A DNA stretch of 64,000 bases from NCBI GenBank assembly GCA_905160935.1, contig CAJHZI010000566.1:351501-415500 (forward strand), in the 5' to 3' direction. Under the pieces are notes generated by a model. That model ran no database searches. It saw only the letters and a list, made by a program, of their open reading frames with translations, and was not told where the DNA came from. The position numbers and the translations under genes are program-made. Of this stretch, positions 37,401 through 50,900 are shown piece after piece. This stretch comes from Enchytraeus crypticus (taxonomy: Eukaryota > Annelida > Clitellata > Enchytraeida > Enchytraeidae). How positions within the stretch are numbered: position 1 is the first letter of the stretch; each line of letters starts with the position of its first letter.

Positions 37401-40400
37401 CTTCTAAGTCTAAATGTTGCACCTTAATTAATAATATTAACGATAGTAATGTAATTGCTAATAATTTAGAGGAATTTTTTCAAATTTGTACAACGAAAAT
37501 TCAGGTGATTTGGGTGATAATTTTGAAGAAAGATTTTCTAATTATATTGGTGATAATTTGGATATAAAATTTGAAGTTGCTACCGTTGATGATGTTATAA
37601 GCAAGTTGAAGAAAGGCAAAGCATCTGGATTAGATAATATTACATGTGAACATCTTCAATATGCACATCTAATTGTTTGCAGTTGCATCACTATGCTGTT
37701 TAACTTAATTGTGGCATTAAAGTATGTTCCTGCTGCTTTTGAGGAGGGGATAATTATCCCGATTCCTAAGGGTGACAGGAAATGTGATCATGTTAAAATT
37801 GCAAATTATAGAGGCATAACAATTAGTTGCTGTCCAAGATATTTGAAAGTTGTATATTGCGTTATGTGGGCAATTATTTCCTGACATCCGTTCGTCAATT
37901 TGGTTTTAAACAAAAAGTGGGATGTAATAACGCATTTTATTCTTTAAGAAAAACTCTTGAATATTTCACAACTAAAAGCTCTACTGTCAATATTTGTTCG
38001 TTAGATGTATCGAAAGCATTTGATAAAATTAATTTCAAAATGCTATTCTGCAAATTGATGAACAGAAAATTACCAAGAGTGCTAATTGAACTATTGATAA
38101 ATTGGTACGACAAATTACATTCACGTGTTAAGTGGAATGATGCTGTATCAAGTAGTTTTGTCGTTACTTCGGGAGTTAGACAGGGCGGTATATTATCTCC
38201 ATTTTTTTTGCTGGATGTGTCGATGATATGCTAGTTAAACTTGAAAAATCCAAAATTGGTTGTTTCGCATCTTCTCTGTGCTGCAATTCCTTTATGTATG
38301 CGGACGATTTAATATTATTATCATTAACAGTGAAAGATTTGCAGTCCCTAATTGATATCAGCACACATGCATTAGCTAATGTAGGTTTAAGTGTTAATTG
38401 TAGTAAGACATACTGCATTAGAATTGGTCCTAGACATAATATTAAGCCCATTAATATGATAATTTATAACAGAAGCATAGAGTGGGTTAATGAAATATGT
38501 TATTTGGGATTAATTTTGGTGTCTTCTATAAGCTTCAAAATCAATATTCAAAATCGTAAACATAAATTTTTTAGGGCACTTAACGCTATCTTCAGCAAAA
38601 TTGGAGGCAACACTGCACCTTCTGTAGTAATTTCACTTGTTGAATCATATTGCGTACCTATTTTTCTGTTTGGTTCTGAATGTGTTGAAATGTCAAAATC
38701 TGTGATTCAGAGCCTAGAAAATGCCTATTCTCAATTGTTTAGCAAGTTATTTCGTACTTTCGATAAAAACACAATTAAGCAATGTCAATTTTTTTCAGGT
38801 CAATTTCCGATTGAACTTAAGATTGCAAAGAGAAGACTTAATATTTTGAGAAAATTGTGTCTTTCTGATATGATAACACTTGTAAATGCTTCAATTGTTT
38901 CAATGGAGAGTTATTGCCATTATTTAATAAATACTGCGTGAATGTTAGTGATAACTGTATCTTGCCAGAGAGCTTCCAGGTTGAGAGACTTGACTGGAAG
39001 TCATTATTGCGAAACTACTTTGAACGATCGCTAGAAATCATTTAATTAATTTTTAGTTATTACTTTTGAGTTGATTGATTGAGTGTACGCTTGCGTTGAT
39101 TTTTTTTCAACGTTATTTTTGTGTTTACTTGTATGACTGTATTGTATTTGTTTCTTGTCTTGCTACCTGAGTGGTGAAATAAAGCTATATATAAAGTAAC
39201 CAAAATAGTTAAGATCATTAAAGTGAACGAACCTTGAACTACAAGTTGAATCATTGCATTATCTTCTCCATGAGGATTAGAAGCTGTAACCGAGTAGAGC
39301 TCTGAATCGCTTCGCCTTGTGTCACTAATATGTAGAGTAGTCATCTCTTCCAGGCTGGATATTTTCATCTATAAAAATCCAAATCAGACAAAATTCAATA
39401 TTATTTATAATCTGACATATACGTCAGAAAGGACATTCGGTTGATGAGTGCCTAGGCTATAGAAAATGCTACAGTGATTTTCTTAAATGCAAATGTCATT
39501 TCTATCACCCTGTATATTTATTATTTTTACACTTATTATGGATTAAGAGGAAATGACGCCCCTACCCAGTAAATGTTAGTCGCAGCTGAGGAAGGCATAG
39601 GGGCCCACCTCGTCATAAGCAAAATCCCTCAAGAACAATGACTTATCAAAAGGAATGTTATGAATGATTTAAATATCCACGCGTATGTGAACATGAATAG
39701 GAAAGCGGAACACAGAGAAGAGCGGAGGCGTAATATAACATGGACCTGCCATTAGGCAGTGCACTAAAAGAGATATATTTATTATATTAATTATAATAAT
39801 AATAAAGTAGTAGGCAGTGCACTAAAAGAGATTATATTTATAATAATAATAATAAAATTTTAACGTCCGTTTCCTCGTACAAATGTGATGTCAGGGACGT
39901 CACACATGTAAGTATAAACAAACAGTACACACTCTAGTTGACGTCGTGCAGAGCTGCCCCGCCCTACTCCACGTCACAGAGGGGGTGGGAGCGCCAGATA
40001 TGGGAATGTTGAGGGAGAGGGGCTGCCCGGCCCTCAGCCGAACCTCCAGCCGTCCAGTGGTCTGAGAGTAGAGCACGTTAACTGACGGGCCACCCACTGA
40101 GTCAGACAGCAGAATTCTAGGTCGTTCTGAACATGATGAATCAGAAGGAAAGCACTGTTAGTTAGAAATTAAAAGCTGCTAAAGCTAATGTTAACGTCAG
40201 TTTCCTCACTCGAAAGCAATGTCAGTGACAGCGAGCCCAGGATTTGAACCCCGCACATACTGATCAGCAGTCTAATACCTTACCGACATCGACACTGGTG
40301 AGTGAATGGTGAATGGTGAATCGATTTGTAGTGACATGTGAAGGGGACGTCCCTGACATCATCCTTGAATGAGGAAACGGACGTTAAACCTTTATTAATA

Positions 40401-42045
40401 ATATTATTATTAATATTATTATTATTATTATTTTAAATTAACCGTTATTGAATATTTGATGTAGTAGATAAACTACTCTATCAATTTATCAAACTAAATG
40501 TATTCCATCATACTAAAAATACAATTCTTACAATTAGTGATTTAAGCCTTACTTCTGTTATTGAATATATTATATTATATTCGTTTATTACATGAAATCT
40601 GACATACCGCAGAAAACGTACACACACACAAATGGCAATATAGAAAGTAATAAACATAAGCAGACATTGTTTAAAATAAAACTTAATAAGAGTCTTTATA
40701 TAGCATTCTAATTATAAAGTTCTTATCCACCAAAGGTGTGCGCTTAGATGGTAAAGAGAAAGGATGAGCCCTCTCCCTGAGCTTAAAGTTAACATTATCT
40801 TTAAGCGGTGGAAGAAGCCGGTGCAGGACTTGCTGTTTGTTACTGATGATAGCGTTAAACAATTTCTCATCTGCATCGGCAGCGATATCCGCAAAAGATC
40901 GTACTCCATCATAGAAGTTACATCTTTTAGCCTTCCTGAGGAAGGCTTCAAGGCGTTCTCTCTCGGAGGAACCAACATAACCCTACCAAAATTGCGATGC
41001 ATATGTTAACTTGGAGAGTACAATAGATTTAAAGACAGTGACAATTTAGGTCAGAATTAAGACCTTTTGATTTTAGACTGCGAATGGCAAAAAGATTAGA
41101 AGAGCAACTGCTAATTATATCATCCACGTGGACAGTTGATATATCTTAACAAACATAATAATAATAATAACAGCAATTATTATTATCATTTATTGTTAAG
41201 ACATTTTTATAACAGAATTATAAATAAACACTCAATCTAGTGAAATGAACATCCATAGCATAACATTACATCTTCACAGTTACAGTGTTAAGACTGTCAT
41301 CCAAGACAATATGGATCACTATTGAGACAAATCCTAATCAGTGAGCAAATGGAACCCCCAAAACGGTGCAAAGCTCAACGATTACAATAAAGTATGCACA
41401 ATGATAGCTAATATTATCTATCGTATTCATTTTCATATGTTTTAACCGCTAAGCAGTTTTAAGTTAATTATCCAAGTTTCCAGTCCCGTAAACGTCCAAG
41501 ATTCACTTTTTGGGAAAAAAACCAACATGAAAGAAACACATGACTTCTCAGCATCTTAGTTAATATATTAGTACATTATTATTGTATTATATACTGTATT
41601 TATCCGTGCCGTGTTCGCGTTCGGGTTGCTGAAGGGTACACTGACCGTGAACTGCACGTGTCGTAAAAAGCGACAAAGCACTAAGACCCAAACCAACGTC
41701 AGGTAGGCATTCGGTTGGTGAACGCCTAGGCTTCAGATATTACTATAAAATTTTCTAATACCGCCCTAAGTTAAACTGCGATGCCAGGGAAGGTGTTGCT
41801 GAACTGATGATTATATTATGCTTTATTATAATAATATACTGTATTAATATTCTTAATTAACATGTATATTTGTATTACATAATGCAGAGGCAGGCCGAGA
41901 ATAGGTAAGCTAGATGATTTAAAGGTCCACTCATATGTGGGCATGAAGAGGAATGCGGAAGACAGAGAAGAGTGGAGGAGTTATATAAAATAGACCTTAA
42001 ATCAGGCAGTGCGATATATCTCAGATATATAGATCTCAGTGCACT

Positions 42046-42092
<47 letters not shown>

Positions 42093-42110
42093 ATATATAT
42101 ATATGCATAC

Positions 42111-42167
<57 letters not shown>

Positions 42168-42170
42168 TAT

Positions 42171-42201
<31 letters not shown>

Positions 42202-43968
42202 TTAATCTTCTCTTCTTCTTCTTCTGCAGTGCACTGCCTAGTGGGAAGTTCAAGGTACATATTCATACTCAAAGTTAGCTTTCTCGCACCATAAGAGCAC
42301 TCCTTAGATCAACAAGTTAATCCCTTCAAAAGTCTATGCCTTATCCAAACCTTATGTAGCCTATAGCTTGGGAAATGTATGGCTTCTGAGGTGGTTTCCT
42401 GTTGCCTTCCTCAGAATATATTAATATTCCTAGCTAATATATATTTATATTATATAATACAAACCTGCGAATGGTTTAGCTTTGACAGGCCCAGATGAAG
42501 GCCCACAGTCTGAATCACCTGCAACTGTTACCGCAGAGATTCTGTATTCATAGATATGGCCTGACTCAACTGTTCCATCCTTTGTCTCATTTCCCTATTA
42601 AGTATATTAAATAATTTTACTATTTATCAATATGCTGTTAATATCAATAATTATGCTATCGTATTATATATCGTATTCAACTTCTTTAATTATAGCAAAA
42701 TTTTGTTTAATCAAACCCATATGTTATTTAATATTTAAATATATAAAATCTATACAGGTAATTCACTAATTTGTAATTAAATACCGTAATTATGCCGAGA
42801 AGAAATATATTTTTTAAAAGATCTAATCATCATGTTATATTAAAAGAACTTAACATTATGATTATCCACTTTCTTAAGCTAAAATTTAACTATTTGCATT
42901 AAAGTTGAATTTAACTTATTATTTACTTAAGTATTAATCGGTAATTTACAATTCTATTCAAATTACTTAGTGATATTGATATTGATATTTAACATTATTT
43001 AACTTTACTATCATCTCAATACAGAACTGGTTGTCCGTACACATCTGCTTGAGAAGTTTTTACAATTAATCTTCTTGCTGCGAGGTACAGGATGCTAAAT
43101 CTTAAAAACAATTTATTACTTAAATATTGCTAACAGAATTAATATGTTGCTAATCTTTATCAAACTTTGCTGTGTAAATACCGTTACTATGCGCATAAGT
43201 TTAATTATGAAATTAAGCTACAGCCACCTAAATTTGTATTGAATTATTGCAGTACATATTACGACACAGTTGTTAGATTAGAGAATTAAAGACTGGCACC
43301 ATTGTAGTGGTCCAACCACACCCGAGCACAATACGGGGGAGGGGTGGTGCCAAAAAATAATGAATGAAATAATATATATTGTGATTTCTAAAGTAAACAC
43401 CTTTTATTTATGATTTATAGCAGTACATATTAAAATAAACCCTCTCAACGGTATTAGTAAAAAGTACAGTAGATGTCAGTTCAATAACTCTGAAGCTACC
43501 AGTAATTTACTGTTACATTAATCTTTGTGACGGTAGCTAGAGTGTGTCGAGTCGTCTTGAAGGAAGAGAAGCCTTGTATTTCTGAACCTTGACGTTAAAC
43601 ACCCTACAACTTGCCTACGGTGTTAGAGTAGAGATTTTAAGACTCGCACCGTCGTTAGATTTTCATCCAGTGGAATCCATCTGCCGAACAGCGAAGAATC
43701 AGTTCTAAATATTTTGTAGCCTACGATGTTTGACCCGCCGTTGTTGTCAGGGGGCGACCACCTCAGAGTGATGTAATTATAGTCTGAGTCTATTACTTTT
43801 GGTTGACCGGGTGGACTAGATGTAACTGCAACATATAAATGTTATTCTAAATTTATTAAAATACTATAAAATCATACGATTAATTAAATAAATATGGTTA
43901 ATCAAGCAATTAATGGCAAATTTTTTCCCTCTGTCACTATATCCTATTTATACTGTAAATATACTGTA

Positions 43969-44026
<58 letters not shown>

Positions 44027-44886
44027 TGTATATTATATACTTCTCGATCTGCCAATTATATACTTCTCGATCTGCCTCGAACCTTCGAGTCATATTTGAT
44101 GAAAACCTTGACTTTAAATCCCATATCTCTTCTGTTTGTCGCGCTTCCTTCTTTCAGATTCGTCAGATTAGGCAAATACGTCCATCCCTTACTAGAAATT
44201 CAGCCACTATCCTTGCTAATTCTATAGTTCATTCAAAGCTCGACTACTGTAATTCATTATTACATGGGTTGCCTACTTCTTCTCTCAATCGTTTGCAGCA
44301 CGTCCAAAATTCTCTTTCACGTGTTGTTTGTAAGTCCTCTCAACTTCAATTTCGCTCTCTTTCTCTTCTACGCAGTCTTCACTGGCTCCCTGCTAATCAA
44401 CGCATAAAATATAAAATAGCTCTATTAACTTTCAAAACTCTGCGATTTGGCAAGCCTTCCTACTTATCTGAAATTCTTCTTCCCTATCGCCCCTCACGTA
44501 CACTTCGCTCCATCGATGCCAATCTTCTCTCAGTTCCAAATATTCTCACGTCATTGGGCAGACGTTCATTTTCTTAAGCAGCACCCACAATCTGGAACTC
44601 TTTACCTGCTAATCTTCTCTCTTGTTTTTCTCTTTCAACATTCTCTAGCAAGCTTAAAACTTACCTTTTCCCACCATAGACATAATCAATCTACCCTGAC
44701 CATTTTTTTGATCACCGGACTGGCTTTCGTTTAGGACCTTACTTCTCCTCAGCACATTTCTTTCGCAGATTGGTCTGGGTGAATTGATCTGTAGTGATAT
44801 GTGCTGTTGGGGACGTCCCTGACATCATCCCTGGATGAGGAAACGGACGTTAAACCTTTATTCTTATTATTATATATATATATACA

Positions 44887-44939
<53 letters not shown>

Positions 44940-47900
44940 CATATACATGTAGGCCTATATACATATAATGCATGCTAAATTGAAAAATTGAATGATAAGC
45001 GCATCTCTCTCTCTCTCTCTCTTAGTGCACTGCCTACTGGCAGGTCCATGGTATATAACGCCTCCACTTTTCTCTGTCTTCCGCCTTCCTCTTCATTTCC
45101 ACATTTGAGTGGGTCTTTAAATCATTTAACATACCTAATCTCGGCCTGCCCCTGCCTCTTTTTCCTTCCATTCTACCTTCTATGACCTCTTTCAATAGAC
45201 CTTCCCCCTTAGAATGTGTCCTATCCAACTCTTCTTCCTATTTCTTAATACATTTATCAGATATTGATCAGATAAGCACATAGATATTGTTAAATGCCAT
45301 GCTACCATGTAGTCAGTAAACCCACCGAACGATTCTTTGGGCTTGATGTTATCCTGGAGATACGCTGCCGGACTGAGTCCCATCAGGTTCTCCGCTCTAA
45401 CAGAAAACCTGTAAGTGGTACCACTGCGTAGATCTCTAACGTTGTAGAGCATAGAGGTGGTGAGAGGCTGAGGCAGTCTGATCCAAGGTCCTCCAGAGCT
45501 ACCCTCGCACATCTCAACGTGGTAGTCTGAAGTCAACAGGATTTAGCAAAACAATTCAATTATATACTGGTCTATATTTAGATACACGGTTTTATCTGTC
45601 CAGTATCCTTCTTAATTGAGTGTTTATTTTTGAAGCGTGAACGGTATTAAGAATAGATTAGAGAAGTGTTTAGTATTTCGAGATTTATAATTTATCTGCG
45701 GTTCAAATATTGACATAATAAAGTAAAACTGTATCATTTACTATTGTAATTGTTTACTACAATGAAAATATTGTACAGTATAATATACTATAGTAATGAC
45801 GCTAAGATAAAGGCGAAAGCATATATCTACGAAGTGTCTATAAGGTTTTGATATATTGAGCCTATTAAGTTATTTAAACATTTCTTATTTAAAGTTTCTT
45901 AGTTATTTTTTATTTCTTCTTTCTTGATGTACTGTCAAATGGCAGATCTATGACATAACTCTTTCAAATATTTAGACCTAAATCCAAATAATTAGATAGT
46001 CAACAATCTGCTTACACTATTGCTACTATATTGTTAAGTTTAAGGAAACTGATTAGTAGAGACGGGCCGTCAGACCTGTGACCGGGCAGTCGCCGTCATC
46101 TAGCGGGTAGGACCAGCCGAGAACACATCTGTCTGAGAACAGCTCCTCCACTCTGACCCTATCAGGGGGCCCTGGTTTATCTGAGTGAACACACGTGAAC
46201 AACAACAACAATGTCATTATCGCCCAGCTATCAATCAATCAATAAGAATTTAACGTCCGGTTTCTCGCCATAAGGCAATGTCAGGAACGTGAATAAATCA
46301 ATCGATTAACAAATTAAATCTATTATCAAAGTAAGCGATTGTAACTTTTATCTATAAAAGATAAAAGAGATTGGGATTAATAAAAAATATTGTTTTACGA
46401 TAAGTTTCTGTAGTTAATACAATTTTAAATATACACACATTATATTCCAATATTTTTTCTTTGAGTGCTTTTTTATCAAATCTCTACCATGCTTAAATAG
46501 TTAGCAGTTTAGTTCATTATCCATCTACCAGACCTGAGACTCGTCTTTGACAAGGTTTTGTTTTTTGAGTGTTTGACTAATCTATACTCTAACCCATAAG
46601 AATTTGCTTCATCTCTGGATCGATCATTTGTAATTTCATGAAGTTATCTGACTCTCCACACAAAGTGTCGTTTGAGCACGTAAAAGCAGAATTCATAGTT
46701 TTAATTATAAAGTAGACCTATAGCAACCATAGCAGAATGTTTAACCTCAAAGCATCCTGTACTTAGTGGTGTAGTGCAGGATAGTGTTTTAGATCGATCT
46801 TATTCATTCTTTACAATAATGATACCGATAAATTAATTCCTGGATCAGTAACATCCTAGCTGCTTGCAGAAGATATGAAGTCCTACATCTCCGTTCGGCG
46901 AAGGGATGATGCCAATAATTTCGCATCTCTGCTAAGTTCCATTGCACAGTCGTTTGAAGCATGGTACCTACCTCTATCTCTCGACAAATCCTGCTGGACG
47001 AGAATATCAAATCTCAAAAATCCAGACAAATCTGAATTCAGTCCTTCTGGAGTCAAAATAAATCTGATAAACGAAGCAAAAGACATGGGCGTTATTTTCA
47101 GCTTTAACATGGATTTCTCAAGCCATATTTCAGCAATCATTTGGAAATGTTAAGCGCAGAGTATATCTTCTCCGCAAGCGCATTATATGCAGCGACACCG
47201 ACATGCTAGTTATGGTGCTTAAGATGACGCCCTAATTGATAGCTACTGATAGGTTTACCAAGGGGATAGTGACGTTTGGATTTTATGAACACCTATTGAT
47301 TCACTAAAGTTCGCTTAGTAACCGACTGACTTATCATCTCAAATTCCATCAGTTAAACTTTTATTGATTTGCTAAATAAATATGGCGGGGTCATTTTTCT
47401 CAATTAAGCCTGCTACAAGAGCTAGCAGTGAGGAGGCCTATTTCACGTTACGCATATTTGGATTAGACGTCGAGCTGTCTTGGCGATCTTAGAATATTGT
47501 TCTTCTGTCCGGTCGCCTTCTACCCTTTCAGATATCATTAGGCTCGATCCAACGGTCCTTCACTAAAACACTGAAGCTGATTCTCAACCTATCTTATTCT
47601 AAACGTATTGATCGTATAGCATGCATTTCCTATATTGAAGCTTCGTATCATAATGTTGTCTTGTGCAAATAAAATATTTAAAGAGGTAAATAATTAAATA
47701 ATTAATTTATCACCAAAAAGACGTTTCACCAAGAGATAAATAACAAATAAAAGTTAAATTAATACCACAAAGACGTTTCACCAACACTTATATAATCTAT
47801 TTGTAAACTAATTTACACGTATTCTTGGATTTCAATAGCTACCATCTAGTTCGAACCTTAAGATAGTCTTACGTCATAATAGTTTTTATAAATGCACTTA

Positions 47901-50900
47901 AAATACATTTTAGTGTCAGTTTCCTCGCTCGAAAGTGATGTCAGTGACGAGCGAGCACAGGATTTGAATTCCGCTCATACTGAACCGCGGTCGAATATCA
48001 TAACGACTTCGCCAAGGCATGATATTCGACCGCGATTCTAATGAACAATACAATTGGTAAATGGCTTCATACAAACCTAAGACCACTACAAAAGTATCGA
48101 AGGTGGATTGACCCAGAGCATTTCTAACGTTCACTGAGTACAACCCGGTATCAGTTCTTTGTGACATGGCCACATAGAGATGAGTGTCGTCTTCAGTTGT
48201 GTGAATGACGTACTGTAATACAGAAATAAAATAGATTCCACTATTGTATGACTACTTATCATTACCGTTTATCTAATACACACATGGTATACCTTGAATA
48301 GTTTCCGTACTTCGTGGCTGCTCTTGTAGTATCGCTGCTCTTGTATTATCGCTGCTCTTGTAGTATCGCTGCTCTATTTAATGCGATAAACTCGGCCGGA
48401 ATCAAATAAGATGAATAAACTCGATCGATGCAGTTAGAGACAGAAAGATCTGAAAGAATCTGGTGCAGTTAGAGACAGAAAGATCTAGAAGATCTGTGCG
48501 GTTAGAGACAGAAAGATCTAGGAGATCTGAGAGGTTAGAGACAGAAAGATCTAGAAGATCTGTGCGGTTAGAGACAGAAAGATCTAGAAGATCTGAGAGG
48601 TTAGCGACAGAAAGATCTAGAAGATCTGAGAGGTTAGTGACAGAAAGATCTAGAAGATCTGTGCGGTTAGAGACAGAAAGATCTAGAAGATCTGTGCGGT
48701 TAGAGACAGAAAGATCTAGAAGATCTGTGCGGTTAGAGACAGAAAGATCTAGAAGATCTGAGAGGTTAGTGACAGAAAGATCTAGAAGATCTGTGCGGTT
48801 AGAGACAGAAAGATCTAGAAGATCTGAGAGGTTAGTGACAGAAAGATCTAGAAGACCTGAGAGGTTAGAGACAGAAAGATCTAGAAGATCTGTGCGGCTA
48901 TCGACAGAAAGATCTAGTAGGATCTGCTATCGACAATGACTTGACCTTTTTTTGCTATAAGCGAACAACAAAACAATATGTGCGACATTATTATGACAAA
49001 TAAATTAAAATCTCCAAACACAACAAATTATAATTACAATAGTTGATCGATAATAGTATCACAATCTCCAAGCATACTGAAATTTTACGTTCAATGATGA
49101 AGAAGCATCATCCTGATTATCTTTTAACAAATTACCTCCGAACACATTTAAAAATAGCAACTACAAAGATGGATCAAAAACCAATTTGTTAGCTGAATAG
49201 ATAACCAGGAACCTACCCGCTCAGACGGTTGAAGATTAATCTTATCTTTGTACCACACTACTGTTGGCTGCGGAGATCCACTCACGTGTAGATCTATTCT
49301 AATCGGCTCTCCAGCTTTTACCACGAGCAGTTCCATGCCGTCCGTCAAACCATATTTCCGAGCGAGGGCGTCCCACCCTCCCCAACTCCTGGCGGAGCTG
49401 CCTTCTCTGGACCCGCTTCTGCTGCTGTGGCAACTGGTTGACGACTCTGACCCCAGCCCAAAAGCCCCAACCTTTGGCGCCTCTGAAATTAGTAAGATAA
49501 TTAGGTCTACAACTGGCTCTTTCACTGGCTGGAGCCCGTGGCGATGTCGGTAAGATACTCGACCGCGGATCAGTAGGTGTGGGTTTCAAATCCTGGGCTC
49601 GCCCGTCACTGGCATCTCTTTCGAGTGAGGAAACTGACGTTAACCTTAGCTTTACCAGCTTTTAATAATAATAGTAATAATAAAGGTTTAACGTCCGTTT
49701 CCTCATCCAGGGATGATGTCAGGGACGTCCCCAACAGCACACATCACTACAGATCAATTCACCCAGACCAATCTGCGAAAGAAATGTGCTGAGGAGAAGT
49801 AAGGTCCTAGACGAAAGCCAGTCCGGTGATCAAAAAATGGTAAAGGTAGATTGATTATGTCTATGGTGGGAAAAGGTAAGTTTTAAGCTTGCTAGAGAAT
49901 GTTGAAAGAGAAAAACAAGAGCGAAGATTAGCAGGTAAAGAGTTCCAGATTGTGGGTGCTGCGTAAGAAAATGAACGTCTGCCCAATGACATGAGAACAT
50001 TTGGAACTGAGAGAAGATCGGCATCGGTGGAGCGAAGTGTACGTGAGGGACGATAAGGAAGAAGAATTTCGGATAAGTAAGAAGGCTTGCCAAATCGCAG
50101 AGTTTTGAAAGCTAGTAGAGCTATTTTATATTTTATGCGTTGATTAATAGGGAGCCAGTGAAGACTGCGAAGTAGAGAAAGAGAGCGAAATTGAAGTCTA
50201 CAGGTCGTACAAACAACACGTGCAAGAGAAATTTTTACGTGCTGCAAACGATTGAGAGAAGAAGTAGGCAACCCATGTAATAATGAATTACAGTAGTCGA
50301 GCTTTGGTACTTGACTGCGGATCAGTATGTGCGGGGTTCAAATCCTGGGTGATCTTCGAGTGAGGAAACTGACGTTAACCTTAGCTTTTTTCAAATTTTA
50401 GAAAGTCTATTACATTAATATTTACATAATTTACTCATCATAATAAATATTTAAATATTTAAATATTTAAATATTTAATTATTTAAATATTTAAATATTT
50501 AAATATAGTTATGTGCAAATTTGAAATCTACATAAATCTTTCTATATCTAAGTAATTAAATACTTACTTTGATTTGCAACAACTTGATAATTAACTTATC
50601 AATATCATTTACTAGTTAAAACTTTAAACAAAACAGATCTGCTTAAACAGCTTACTATTACCACCTACTGTCAACTAATTAAGCAAAGTATGATCTACAA
50701 AGTTAAGTTCAATCAATCAATAAATAAATCAGCCCATGAATCAATCAAAAATCACTAAATCAATACATGAATCAAATATTCAATATAGTCAATAAATCAG
50801 TCAGCCCATAGTTCAATAAAACAAAAAATAAATCAATCAATACATGAATCTAATATTCAATATAATCAATTAATCAATCAGTCAATGTTATTATTTGTCG

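Larger units (their letters stand above)
35153..39200 (+). mobile_element. Near full-length two-ORF LINE (CR1/Jockey group)
   Basis: About 4 kb, antisense to the host gene, filling one intron. ORF1 at 35300-36101 needs one frame change near 35.89 kb. ORF2 starts at 36073, overlapping ORF1 by 29 bp. Endonuclease blocks: [28 protein letters not shown], and later [12 protein letters not shown] blocks: [79 protein letters not shown]2 is broken by several stops and frame changes. The C-terminus is open to 38941. AATAAA at 39178-39183. The 5' end is approximate. Confidence 0.9.

Noticed and set aside
42036-42294. Tyr-Ile repeat open frames on both strands
   Set aside because: TA microsatellite; the same applies at 13.3, 44.0, 44.9 and 58.4 kb.
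48463-48939. 158-codon Arg/Ser/Glu-rich open frame on the plus strand
   Set aside because: By-product of the 30-bp array; no start context, splice support or family resemblance.
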